Source of the DNA: UBA940 sp031548515 | GTDB lineage: Bacteria; Bacteroidota; Bacteroidia; Bacteroidales; Rikenellaceae | DNA: 41,127 bases | Reading direction: 5' to 3' | Assembly: GCA_031548515.1 (NCBI GenBank) | Contig: JAVBRB010000012.1 | Coordinates: 1 to 41,127 of the forward strand | Part shown: in pieces, positions 7,613-15,704 of the stretch | How positions within the stretch are numbered: position 1 is the stretch's first letter | Layout of the letters: every line of letters begins with the position of its first letter | The notes under the pieces: model-generated | What the model saw: only the letters and a program-made list of their open reading frames with translations | What the model was told of the DNA's origin: nothing | The model's database searches: none | Program-made: the position numbers and the translations under genes

Positions 7613-8209
7613 ATGAGAAATTTACTGAAAATCTCCGTAGTCGTACTGCTGCTGTCGGCCGCGGCGACGGTACAGGCCCAGAAGGTCGGCCTGAAGACCA
7701 ACCTGTTGTATTGGGCCACGGGAACCATCAACATCGCAGCGGAGGTGAAACTCGGACCGAAAACCACCCTCGATATAGTAGGCACGGGCAATCCGTGGAC
7801 TTTCGGAGACAAACAGGAGAATAAAAAATTGTGGCATTGGACAGTTCAACCGGAAGTGCGCTTCTGGCAGTGCGAAGCTTTCAACCGCGGATTTTTCGGG
7901 ATCCATGCAACTACAGGCTCGTACGACGCAGGCGGCATAGACCTGCCGTTGGGCATTTTCCCTGGATTGAAAGATCATCGCTATGAGGGATGGATGGCCG
8001 GAGCGGGCGTCAGCTACGGCTGGCAATGGTATCTAGGCCCCCACTGGAATCTCGAGGCCACTTTCGGATTCGGATACCTGTATTTGAAATACAACGAATT
8101 CGAATGCGTGCAGTGCGGTGAGATATTAGCAGAAAACGTAGTAAAACACTATTTCGGCCCTACTAAAATAGGGGTGTCGTTCTCGTACCTGTTCAAATCA
8201 AAAAAATAA
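7613..8209 (+). CDS. Exported DUF3575 protein
   Basis: A 198-aa protein with a signal peptide (LLKISVVVLLLSAAATVQAQ) followed by the DUF3575 pattern: VGLKTNLLYWATGTINIAAE, a WTVQPEVRFW strand, GYLYLKYNEF and a C-terminal aromatic strand (GVSFSYLF). Alternating strands suggest a small outer-membrane barrel. In Bacteroidales this family sits next to DUF3868 proteins at the head of fimbrial (Mfa/Fim-type) operons. Here only the DUF3868 partner follows, 6 bases downstream, so the pair is an orphan version of that module. The molecular role is unknown. Confidence 0.85.
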   Translation: MRNLLKISVVVLLLSAAATVQAQKVGLKTNLLYWATGTINIAAEVKLGPKTTLDIVGTGNPWTFGDKQENKKLWHWTVQPEVRFWQCEAFNRGFFGIHATTGSYDAGGIDLPLGIFPGLKDHRYEGWMAGAGVSYGWQWYLGPHWNLEATFGFGYLYLKYNEFECVQCGEILAENVVKHYFGPTKIGVSFSYLFKSKK

Positions 8210-8215
8210 GGCATC

Positions 8216-9319
8216 ATGAAAAGTATGTACTTTATTATAACGGTCGCGTTGGCCGCGGTTTCCCTGAACGCGCCGGCGCAAAATATCAACGGCGGCATAG
8301 AAGCTTCTAAAGTAACGATGACAAGGACGGGCGACATCGTTATGCTGGAGATGGTGCTCGACATAAGGAAAGATGCAGTGACCAAATGCCAGAGTATCGC
8401 CATTGCCCCTGCCCTGTCCAACGGTGCAGAGCACAAGGTTTTCCAGTACGTCCTGGTGAACGGCAGGAACAAACGCCAGATATTCGACCGCAAAGAGAAG
8501 TTCAACAACGTGGAGTTGGTGAAAAGCCCGCCGTTGGAAGTGGTGAATATAGACAAAAAAAATCGCGGCAAGAAGATAAATTATGCGGCTACGGTGCCAT
8601 ACGAACCATGGATGGACAATGCGTCCCTCGATATGGAACTTACTTTATCGTCGTGCGCTAACGAACTCCAGCTATACACCATGGAACTGTCTGCCGTGTC
8701 GGTAGTTGCGACTGAAGCCATAGCCACAAATACTGCGCCTGTCGTCGAAGCCACAGAGCCGCCGAAGATCAAAACCGCTGTTGTCACAGCTATCATCCCT
8801 GACAACCGGACGGTAAAGCAGGTTTCCGGATGCGCATACCTCGATTTCGAACCGGGAAGTTCCGTCATAGTGCCTTTCTACAAGCGCAACTCTCAGGAAC
8901 TGGCCAAGGTACACGAAACTCTCGACAAACTGAAGAACGATCCTAACGCTGAAATAACCGGGCTTTCAATAATTGGTTACGCATCCCCAGAAGGCCGGTA
9001 TTCCACCAACGAGACCCTCGCATACGACCGTGCGCGAGCTTTTGCCCGCTATATCCAGAACAAATACGGATTCCCGGTGCAATATTCCAATGTAAGCGCC
9101 GTTGCCGAAGACTGGGAAACGTTGAGGAGAATCGCCGTCAACAGCGATGTCCCCAACCTGAACACAGTTTTGTCAATCATCGACAGCAACGACGCTCCCG
9201 ACGCGAAAGAATCCAAACTCCGCAGGCTGGACGGCGGCCGCGCGTGGGAAATCATGATTAACGAAATGTTCCCGCGTCTGCGCAGGGTGGAATATAAAGT
9301 CGATTATAAAGTCAAATAA
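8216..9319 (+). CDS. Exported DUF3868 protein with OmpA-like C-terminal domain
   Basis: A 367-aa protein with a signal peptide (cleavage near NAPAQ). Residues 20-165 look like the DUF3868 domain (VMLEMVLDIRKDAV; VNGRNKRQIFDRKEKF). A Thr/Ala/Val-rich linker follows, then an OmpA-like peptidoglycan-associated region: YLDFEPGSSVIVPFYKRN, then IIGYASPEGRYSTNETLAYD and RARAFARYIQNKYG. It pairs with the upstream DUF3575 protein and probably anchors an envelope structure to peptidoglycan. A strong terminator follows, so the operon is only two genes long and lacks fimbrillin or Mfa2/FimB-type genes. Confidence 0.82.
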   Translation: MKSMYFIITVALAAVSLNAPAQNINGGIEASKVTMTRTGDIVMLEMVLDIRKDAVTKCQSIAIAPALSNGAEHKVFQYVLVNGRNKRQIFDRKEKFNNVELVKSPPLEVVNIDKKNRGKKINYAATVPYEPWMDNASLDMELTLSSCANELQLYTMELSAVSVVATEAIATNTAPVVEATEPPKIKTAVVTAIIPDNRTVKQVSGCAYLDFEPGSSVIVPFYKRNSQELAKVHETLDKLKNDPNAEITGLSIIGYASPEGRYSTNETLAYDRARAFARYIQNKYGFPVQYSNVSAVAEDWETLRRIAVNSDVPNLNTVLSIIDSNDAPDAKESKLRRLDGGRAWEIMINEMFPRLRRVEYKVDYKVK

Positions 9320-9345
9320 CGGCTTTTTGCATATCAGCATCATAT

Positions 9346-9376
9346 AATCCGGGCCGTTTGTGCCCGGATTTTTTTA
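9346..9376 (+). terminator. Rho-independent terminator after the DUF3868 gene
   Basis: AATCCGGGC (9346-9354) pairs with GCCCGGATT (9362-9370), loop CGTTTGT, then a run of T to 9375. It separates the DUF3575/DUF3868 pair from the aromatic operon. Confidence 0.92.
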
Positions 9377-9448
9377 AGCTATGCCAGGAATCTTTGTTAA
9401 AGAAAACATTATCGTTTGTACAGATTTAAAGAATATGTGATATTTTTC

Positions 9449-9456
9449 TATCTTTG
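9449..9456 (+). promoter_or_regulatory. -7 element (TATCTTTG) of the aromatic amino acid/arylacetate operon
   Basis: An exact TAnnTTTG match 19 bases before the omega-amidase ATG. No TTTG lies at the standard 19-20 base distance upstream. Confidence 0.65.
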
Positions 9457-9475
9457 TAAGTTGTTAAAAGCCGTT

Positions 9476-10240
9476 ATGAAACTGTTACTGCTGCAAACGG
9501 ATATCGCTTGGAAAGACCCGCAGACCAACCTGCGGAGAGCCGGAGAATTGATTGCGGCCGCTCCTGCCGCCGACCTCATCGTGCTGCCGGAGATGTTCGC
9601 AACCGGTTATGCAGCCGATCCGGCGGGTGGTGCCGAGAAAGGCGGCGGCTCGGCATTCGAGTGGATGGAACGCACTGCAAATACAAGCGGTGCAGCCGTG
9701 GCGGGAAGCGTCGCGGTCGAAGACGACGGCAGGTTCTACAACCGGATGTTTTTCGTGAAGCCGGGCGGCGGATACGTTGCGTACGACAAGCGGCACCTGT
9801 TCTCATTTGCCGGCGAGAACAAGGCCTATACAGCCGGAACAGAGCGCATGGTGGTCGAATGGATGGGGTTCCGAATACTTCTTCAGGTGTGTTATGACCT
9901 CCGGTTTCCGGTTTTCGCCCGCAACAGAGACGACTATGACATGATTATCTATTCGGCAAACTGGCCCACTGTGAGGATCGACGCATGGAACTCGCTACTG
10001 AAGGCACGCGCCATAGAGAACCTTTGTTACGTGGCGGGGGTGAATCGTGTCGGCAGCGACCCCTACGTGGACTATTCGGGCGGGACTTACCTGTTCGACT
10101 ACAAGGGGAAAATCGTGGCTGGAGCGAACGAAAACCGCGAAGAAGCCATTTTTGCAGAGATAAACAAGGAAGATTCGGATAATTTCAGGCGTAAATTTCC
10201 GGCTATGGATGACGCCGATGATTTCGCGCTTAAACTTTGA
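9476..10240 (+). CDS. Carbon-nitrogen hydrolase, omega-amidase (YafV/Nit2-like)
   Basis: A 254-aa cytosolic nitrilase-superfamily amidase. The catalytic triad is visible: Glu39 in LPEMFATGY, Lys105 in YDKRHLF and Cys139 in QVCYDLRFPV. DKRHLF and CYDLRFP are typical of omega-amidases, which hydrolyse 2-oxoglutaramate or 2-oxosuccinamate to the 2-oxoacid and ammonia. I start at ATG 9476; the frame is open back to 9416 across the promoter. It lies 13 bases before iorA and appears to be the first gene of the operon. In that setting it may pull a glutamine-dependent transamination of an arylpyruvate forward. The exact substrate is an inference. Confidence 0.85.
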   Translation: MKLLLLQTDIAWKDPQTNLRRAGELIAAAPAADLIVLPEMFATGYAADPAGGAEKGGGSAFEWMERTANTSGAAVAGSVAVEDDGRFYNRMFFVKPGGGYVAYDKRHLFSFAGENKAYTAGTERMVVEWMGFRILLQVCYDLRFPVFARNRDDYDMIIYSANWPTVRIDAWNSLLKARAIENLCYVAGVNRVGSDPYVDYSGGTYLFDYKGKIVAGANENREEAIFAEINKEDSDNFRRKFPAMDDADDFALKL

Positions 10241-10253
10241 CATACTCAGATAA

Positions 10254-11837
10254 ATGAAGAACAAGTTACTGTTGCTTGGCGACGAGGCTGTCGCGCTGGG
10301 GGCGATCCACGCCGGTATATCGGGTGTGTACGCCTACCCCGGCACCCCTTCTACCGAGATCACCGAATACATACAAGGGTCGGCCCTTGCACGCGAACGG
10401 GGCGTATTTTCGGACTGGTGCGTCAATGAAAAGACCGCCATGGAGGCCGCGATAGGCATGTCGTACATCGGCAAGCGCGCCCTTGTCTGCATGAAGCACG
10501 TTGGGCTGAACGTTGCGGCCGACGCATTCATCAACTCGGCCATGACCGGGGTGAACGGCGGCCTTGTGGTACTCGCGGCCGACGATCCGTCGATGCACTC
10601 GTCGCAAAACGAACAGGATTCGCGGTTTTACGGCAAATTCGCGTTCGTCCCCATACTCGAACCGTCATCGCAGCAGGAAGCCTACGGCATGGTGCGCTAC
10701 GGGTTCGAACTTTCCGAGAAATTCCGTCTGCCGGTGCTGATGCGCATAACCACGCGCATGGCACATTCGAGGGCCGTGGTAGAAACCGCCGAACCTGTGC
10801 CCCAGAACAAACTCGCGTTCCCTGAAGACCTGTCGCGATGGATACTTCTTCCGGTCAACGCACGCAGGCGCTACGGAGAGGTGTTGGCCGCACAGGAGGA
10901 ACTAGAGAAAATCGCAGAGGCAAGTAGTAATAACAGCTACAAACATGGCAGTCGCAAAGGTGTGATAGCATGCGGCATTGCATATAATTACCTAAACGAA
11001 AACTTCAATAATGCATACGACCGCACCGTGCTGAAAATATCGCAGTATCCGCTACCACGTACACTCATTAAAAAAATGATGGAGGAGTGCGACGAGATAC
11101 TGGTATTGGAAGACGGACAACCTTTCGTCGAAGAACAGTTGCGCGGCCTGCTCGACCAGAGCGGTAAGATCCGCGGACGCATGAGCGGAGAAGTCCCGCG
11201 CACGGGCGAACTCACACCCGATAATGTCCGTTCCGCACTGGGATTCGGCAACGACACGGCTTCGGCTCCGAGCGGGAACGTCGTTCCGCGTCCGCCGGCA
11301 CTATGCGCCGGATGCGGCCACAGGGATGTATACGACGCACTTAACGAAATAGTCAAGGAATACCCTGACGCAAAAGTTTTCAGCGATATAGGCTGTTATA
11401 CGCTGGGCGCGCTGCCGCCTTTCCGTGCCATCGACAGCTGCCTTGACATGGGGGCATCTGTCACTATGGCCAAAGGCGCGGCGGACGGAGGATTATTCCC
11501 GTCGATTGCGGTTATTGGCGACTCGACGTTCACCCATTCCGGCATCACAGGGCTGTTGGATGCGGTCAACTCGAACTCGAGCGTCACCGTGATCATATCG
11601 GACAACCTTACGACCGGAATGACCGGAGGACAGGATTCGGCCGGGACGGGACGGCTGGAGGACATCTGCCGCGGAGTGGGCGTCGAACCGGAACACCTAC
11701 ACGTAGTTGTTCCCCTGCCGAAGAACATCGAAGCCATCAAAGAATTGATGCGTAACGAGTTGGAATACCGTGGAGTTTCGGTCATCATACCGCGACGCGA
11801 GTGCATCCAGACACTGAAACGTAAGGCAAAAAAATGA
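10254..11837 (+). CDS. iorA: Indolepyruvate (arylpyruvate):ferredoxin oxidoreductase alpha subunit
   Basis: A 527-aa thiamine diphosphate enzyme subunit. The N-terminal pyrimidine-binding domain carries YAYPGTPSTEITEY and NEKTAMEAAIGMSY. The C-terminal TPP domain begins CAGCGHRDVYDAL and continues GDSTFTHSGITGLLDAV and TGMTGGQDSAGTG. With IorB it oxidatively decarboxylates indole-, phenyl- or hydroxyphenylpyruvate to the arylacetyl-CoA, reducing ferredoxin; the reaction is reversible. The polyferredoxin domain found at the C-terminus of archaeal IorA is absent; the protein ends soon after VIIPRREC, so electrons must leave through a separate ferredoxin or cluster. That shorter form is, from memory, usual in Bacteroidales. 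Confidence 0.93.
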   Translation: MKNKLLLLGDEAVALGAIHAGISGVYAYPGTPSTEITEYIQGSALARERGVFSDWCVNEKTAMEAAIGMSYIGKRALVCMKHVGLNVAADAFINSAMTGVNGGLVVLAADDPSMHSSQNEQDSRFYGKFAFVPILEPSSQQEAYGMVRYGFELSEKFRLPVLMRITTRMAHSRAVVETAEPVPQNKLAFPEDLSRWILLPVNARRRYGEVLAAQEELEKIAEASSNNSYKHGSRKGVIACGIAYNYLNENFNNAYDRTVLKISQYPLPRTLIKKMMEECDEILVLEDGQPFVEEQLRGLLDQSGKIRGRMSGEVPRTGELTPDNVRSALGFGNDTASAPSGNVVPRPPALCAGCGHRDVYDALNEIVKEYPDAKVFSDIGCYTLGALPPFRAIDSCLDMGASVTMAKGAADGGLFPSIAVIGDSTFTHSGITGLLDAVNSNSSVTVIISDNLTTGMTGGQDSAGTGRLEDICRGVGVEPEHLHVVVPLPKNIEAIKELMRNELEYRGVSVIIPRRECIQTLKRKAKK

Positions 11838-11838
11838 A

Positions 11839-11900
11839 CCGAGGTTGACTAAAAGTCAGCCCGGCTCACTGACTTAAACCCGACAGTCGCAGAAAGCGAC
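11839..11900 (+). repeat. Hairpins in the iorA-iorB spacer
   Basis: CCGAGGTTGACT (11839-11850) pairs with AGTCAGCCCGG (11854-11864) around an AAA loop. The same AAGTCAG (11853-11859) can instead pair with CTGACTT (11869-11875). A third hairpin is GTCGC-AGAAA-GCGAC (11886-11900). There is no T-tract, so these are not simple terminators; they may set relative expression or mRNA stability. Confidence 0.55.
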
Positions 11901-11940
11901 ACAGCAGGACAAGCCGAAGGAAATAACAGAAATGCGAAGC

Positions 11941-12540
11941 ATGAAAAAAACAGATATAATACTTGCGGGTGTCGGCGGACAGGGAATCCTGTCGATAGCC
12001 GCAATAATAGGCGAAGCGGCCCTCTCCCAAGGCCTGCATATCAAACAAGCCGAAGTTCATGGCATGAGCCAGCGAGGCGGAGATGTACAATCCCACTTGA
12101 GGTTGTCACCACAACCAATTCATTCCGACCTTATTGCAAAAAAAAGTGCAGATGCGATCTTATCTCTGGAGCCAATGGAAGCACTACGCTATCTGCCGTA
12201 TCTTGCATCGGACGGCTGGGTGGTCGTGAACACCACTCCGTTCGTCAATATCCCCAACTATCCGGAGCAGGGAAATATTTTTGCCGAACTCGCATCGCTG
12301 CCCCGAGTTGTACTGATAGACGCCGACCGGATAGCCAGGGACGCAGGGGTGGCACAGGCTTCCAATATGGCTTTACTGGGTGCGGCATCGGCAATACTCG
12401 ACATCGGACACACGCTGCTCGAAGAAGCAATTGCAAAAATCTTCGGACGCAAGGGCGAAGATGTGGTAGAAAAAAACCGCAAAGCGTTCCGCGCCGGTCG
12501 TGCCGTAGCGGAAGCGCAATTAAACCGGCACAGCCGGTGA
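11941..12540 (+). CDS. iorB: Indolepyruvate:ferredoxin oxidoreductase beta subunit
   Basis: A 199-aa gamma-type (PFOR catalytic) subunit that partners IorA. It starts KKTDIILAGVGGQGILS, the family hallmark, and continues HGMSQRGGDVQSHLR. I choose ATG 11941; an in-frame ATG nine bases upstream (11932) is possible. It is separated from iorA by about 100 bases with several hairpins, unlike the tight spacing elsewhere in the operon. Together IorAB supply the ferredoxin-linked arylpyruvate step. Confidence 0.93.
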   Translation: MKKTDIILAGVGGQGILSIAAIIGEAALSQGLHIKQAEVHGMSQRGGDVQSHLRLSPQPIHSDLIAKKSADAILSLEPMEALRYLPYLASDGWVVVNTTPFVNIPNYPEQGNIFAELASLPRVVLIDADRIARDAGVAQASNMALLGAASAILDIGHTLLEEAIAKIFGRKGEDVVEKNRKAFRAGRAVAEAQLNRHSR

Positions 12541-12621
12541 TTTCATCGACAGGAGTAGGTTAGTTGCCGCAAGCGGCCCCGTCAAAGCGAAGGCATACAA
12601 CTTAAATCAGAACATTAGATT
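12541..12621. other. Spacer with GCCGCAAGCGGC palindrome
   Basis: The 81-base gap between iorB and the aminotransferase holds GCCGCAAGCGGC at 12566-12577. The identical 12-mer occurs in the spacer beside guaA at 36459-36470. No promoter is evident, so the genes probably remain co-transcribed. Confidence 0.45.
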
Positions 12622-13926
12622 ATGTTAGATAAAAAACTGGTAAACAAGATAATAGACAGTTATAAAATTCCTGATTTCTCCTGGGCGACCATCCGCGAGA
12701 TAAAATCCATTGCCGCTCAGGCCGAAGCTGAAACCGGCGTGGAATTTATCAAAATGGAAATGGGCGTTCCGGGACTCCCGGCCTCGGAAGTGGGCGTGCG
12801 GGCCGAGATCGAGGCGCTCGAATCCGGCGTCGCAGGCGTCTACCCCGACATGGAGGGCATCGCGCCGCTGAAAAACGAGGCGTCGCGCTTCCTGAAAGCC
12901 TTCGTGGGGATCGACATCGCCTCAGCCGGATGCATTCCGGTAGTCGGCTCGATGCAGGGTTCCTACGCATCGTTCACGGCCTGCAGCCAGATCGACGCAA
13001 AACGCGACACCATACTTTTCATTGACCCGGGATTTCCCGTACAAAAGATCCAGACAACGGTGATCGGTGTGAAGGCCGAAACTTTCGATGTGTACGAATT
13101 CCGCGGCGAAAGGCTGCGGGAAAAGCTCGATGAACACCTTGCGAAAGGCAATATAGCGGCCATCATATACTCAAACCCAAATAATCCGGCATGGATATGC
13201 CTTGACGACGCGGAATTACGCATAATCGGGGAATTGTGCCGCAAATACGACGTCATAGCCATAGAGGACCTTGCCTATTTCGGCATGGACTTCCGCCGCG
13301 ACCTGCGCAAACCTTTCGAAGCGCCATACCAGCCCAGTGTCGCCAACTACTGCGACAAATACATCTTGCTTGTATCAGCATCCAAAGCATTCAGTTATGC
13401 CGGACAGCGGATAGGCGCCGCATGCATCTCGGACGTCTTATTCAGTTCGTATTATCCGGGCATCACGCAGCGCTATGGGAACATCACCTTCGGCAATGCA
13501 TTCATCCACCGCATCCTGTACGGACTCAGCGCCGGAGTGAGCCATTCGGCGCAACATGCACTTGCTGCAATGTTCCGCGCGGCTTCCGACGGCCGGTACG
13601 ATTTTCTGGGCGAGGTGAGCGAATACGGACGCAGGGCGCAAAAACTCAAAGAGATATTCCTGCGCCACGGCTTCCATCTCGTTTACGACAACGACCTGGG
13701 AAACCCGCTGGCCGACGGATTCTACTTCACAATGGGCTACGGCGGCATGAAGTGCGGAGAACTGGTGAGAGAACTGCTCTATTACGGCGTCAGCGCTATC
13801 CCACTCTGCACTACCGGAAGCGGGCAGTGCGGTATCCGCGCCAGCAGTTCGTGGATGCGCGACGATCTTTATGAAGACCTCGACAAACGACTGGCTGCAT
13901 TTGCCGCCGATCATCCGATAAAATAA
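12622..13926 (+). CDS. Class I/II aminotransferase, probably aromatic amino acid specific
   Basis: A 434-aa fold-type I PLP enzyme. The Schiff-base Lys is Lys255 in VSASKAFSYAGQRIG; IIYSNPNNPAW (181-191) and AIEDLAYFGMDF (213-224) supply the other PLP contacts. Its position between iorB and paaK suggests it interconverts Phe, Tyr or Trp with the arylpyruvates used by IorAB. The amino donor or acceptor cannot be read from sequence; the omega-amidase in the same operon makes glutamine a candidate. It is slightly longer than standard aspartate aminotransferases, with an N-terminal helix (KKLVNKIIDSYKIPDFSW). Confidence 0.85.
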   Translation: MLDKKLVNKIIDSYKIPDFSWATIREIKSIAAQAEAETGVEFIKMEMGVPGLPASEVGVRAEIEALESGVAGVYPDMEGIAPLKNEASRFLKAFVGIDIASAGCIPVVGSMQGSYASFTACSQIDAKRDTILFIDPGFPVQKIQTTVIGVKAETFDVYEFRGERLREKLDEHLAKGNIAAIIYSNPNNPAWICLDDAELRIIGELCRKYDVIAIEDLAYFGMDFRRDLRKPFEAPYQPSVANYCDKYILLVSASKAFSYAGQRIGAACISDVLFSSYYPGITQRYGNITFGNAFIHRILYGLSAGVSHSAQHALAAMFRAASDGRYDFLGEVSEYGRRAQKLKEIFLRHGFHLVYDNDLGNPLADGFYFTMGYGGMKCGELVRELLYYGVSAIPLCTTGSGQCGIRASSSWMRDDLYEDLDKRLAAFAADHPIK

Positions 13927-13939
13927 ACTCACCTATACC

Positions 13940-15241
13940 ATGATCTGGAACAAACCCAAAGAGTGCATGTCGCCCGCGGACAAGCGAGTCCTGCAGAGCG
14001 AACGCCTGCGTAAACTGGTCGAACGCGTCTACCACAGCACGCCGTTCTACCGGCAGAAAATGCAGGAAATGGACCTCACGCCCGACGATATCCGCACCGT
14101 GGACGATATAACAAAACTGCCGTTCACCACAAAGCAGGACCTGCGCGACAATTATCCATATGGCCTTTTCGCAGTGCCCCTGACCGATATAGTTCGCCTG
14201 CATGCATCGTCGGGAACGACCGGCCTGCCGACCGTCGTGGGATACACCCGCCGCGACCTTTCGGTGTGGGCCGAGATGATATCGCGCTGCCTGACAGCCT
14301 ACGGAGCGACAAGCGACGACATATTCTCTGTGGCTTACGGCTACGGACTTTTCACCGGCGGCTTGGGACTGCATTACGGTGTGGAACATATCGGGGCTAC
14401 GGTTATTCCCGTTTCAAGCGGCAACACGCCAAAACAGATACAGCTTATGCACGATTTCGGTTCGACGGCACTGGCCTGCACCCCTTCGTATGCGCTCTAT
14501 CTCGCAGATGCACTGAGAGACAGCGGGGTGAACCGCAACGAATTCAAACTGCGTATCGGCATTTTCGGGGCCGAGCCATGGACCGAGAACATGCGCCGGG
14601 AGATTGAGAATAAACTCGGATTGAAAGCATATAATATCTACGGTCTAAGCGAGATCATGGGGCCGGGCGTTTCGCACGAATGCGAATTCCAGGAAGGTTC
14701 ACATATAATTGACGATCATTTCTATCCAGAAATCATCTCTCCTGATACTTTAGAACAACTACCCTATGGAGAGCAGGGGGAACTGGTATTTACAACACTC
14801 ACAAAAGAGGGTCTTCCGTTGCTCCGCTACCGCACGAAAGACCTCTGCACGCTGACAGACGAACCGTGTCGCTGCGGCCGCACCAACGTCCGCATGAGCC
14901 GCATCGTGGGACGTAGTGACGACATGCTCATCATACGCGGAGTGAACGTGTTCCCGTCGCAGATCGAAAGCGTCATACTGGACATGGAAGAATTCGAGCC
15001 GCACTACCTACTTATCATTGACAGACAGAATAACCTGGATTTACTTGAAGTTCACGTAGAGGTGCGCGACGGATACTATTCCGACGAAATTTCGAAGATG
15101 CTCGCACTCAAGAAGAAAATATCCGACCGCCTGCAAAGTCTCCTCGGACTGAAAGCCGACATAAAACTGGTCGAACCCAACAGCATTAAGCGCAGCGAAG
15201 GTAAAGCCCAGCGCGTAATAGACAAACGCAATCTAAAATAA
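13940..15241 (+). CDS. paaK: Phenylacetate (arylacetate)-CoA ligase
   Basis: A 433-aa AMP-forming adenylating enzyme. The P-loop-like motif is HASSGTTGLPTVVGYTRRD, followed by NIYGLSEIMGPGV, LLRYRTKDL and GRSDDMLIIRGVNVFPSQIE, all characteristic of PaaK. It activates phenylacetate or indoleacetate to the CoA thioester with ATP. Next to iorAB it can either supply arylacetyl-CoA for reductive carboxylation to arylpyruvate or, in reverse, release arylacetate. There is no aerobic paa degradation cluster here, so ring catabolism is not implied. Gap to the aminotransferase is 13 bases and to the ACT gene 9 bases. Confidence 0.92.
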   Translation: MIWNKPKECMSPADKRVLQSERLRKLVERVYHSTPFYRQKMQEMDLTPDDIRTVDDITKLPFTTKQDLRDNYPYGLFAVPLTDIVRLHASSGTTGLPTVVGYTRRDLSVWAEMISRCLTAYGATSDDIFSVAYGYGLFTGGLGLHYGVEHIGATVIPVSSGNTPKQIQLMHDFGSTALACTPSYALYLADALRDSGVNRNEFKLRIGIFGAEPWTENMRREIENKLGLKAYNIYGLSEIMGPGVSHECEFQEGSHIIDDHFYPEIISPDTLEQLPYGEQGELVFTTLTKEGLPLLRYRTKDLCTLTDEPCRCGRTNVRMSRIVGRSDDMLIIRGVNVFPSQIESVILDMEEFEPHYLLIIDRQNNLDLLEVHVEVRDGYYSDEISKMLALKKKISDRLQSLLGLKADIKLVEPNSIKRSEGKAQRVIDKRNLK

Positions 15242-15250
15242 TTCAACATT

Positions 15251-15676
15251 ATGACCATCAGACAATTATCCGTTTTTTTGGAAAACCGGACGGGACGCAT
15301 CAACGAGGTTACCCGCATTCTCGCGGACAACGGCATAAACCTGACGGCATTCAGTCTGGCCGAAAATGCCGAATTCGGTATTCTGCGCCTGATCGTGTCG
15401 GATGTCGACCTCGCCGTAGAAGTATTGAAAGAGGCCAGTTTCGGAGTGTCCGTCAACAGTGTCATCTGCCTCACTTGCAGCAATGTACCGGGTTCACTGG
15501 CAGCAATTCTCGACTATCTTGCGAAAGATGATATTTTCATCGAATACATGTACGCCTTTTCACAGGGAAATACGGCCAATATCGTGATCAGGCCTACAGA
15601 TGTGCAGCGCGGGGTGGAGATACTCAACCGTCACGAATGCGGAATCATGAATCGCCAGAACCTCAATCAGAAATAG
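15251..15676 (+). CDS. Tandem ACT-domain protein
   Basis: A 141-aa protein made of two ACT domains: residues 1-70 (QLSVFLENRTGRINEVTRIL, NGINLTAFSL) and 71-141 (CLTCSNVPGSLAAILDYLAK, IFIEYMYAF). ACT pairs bind amino acids and act as sensors. Small tandem-ACT proteins commonly follow paaK and iorAB in anaerobes, where they are presumed to sense an aromatic amino acid; the mechanism is not established. It is the last gene of the operon and converges on fumC with a 28-base gap in which I see no terminator. Confidence 0.88.
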   Translation: MTIRQLSVFLENRTGRINEVTRILADNGINLTAFSLAENAEFGILRLIVSDVDLAVEVLKEASFGVSVNSVICLTCSNVPGSLAAILDYLAKDDIFIEYMYAFSQGNTANIVIRPTDVQRGVEILNRHECGIMNRQNLNQK

Positions 15677-15704
15677 CGCTTCTCCTCAGTAAGAACAGAG
15701 CCAG

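Noticed and set aside
11780..11837. IorA truncated at the C-terminus
   Set aside because: The missing ferredoxin domain is typical of the shorter bacterial form, and the TPP core is complete with no frameshifted remnant downstream.
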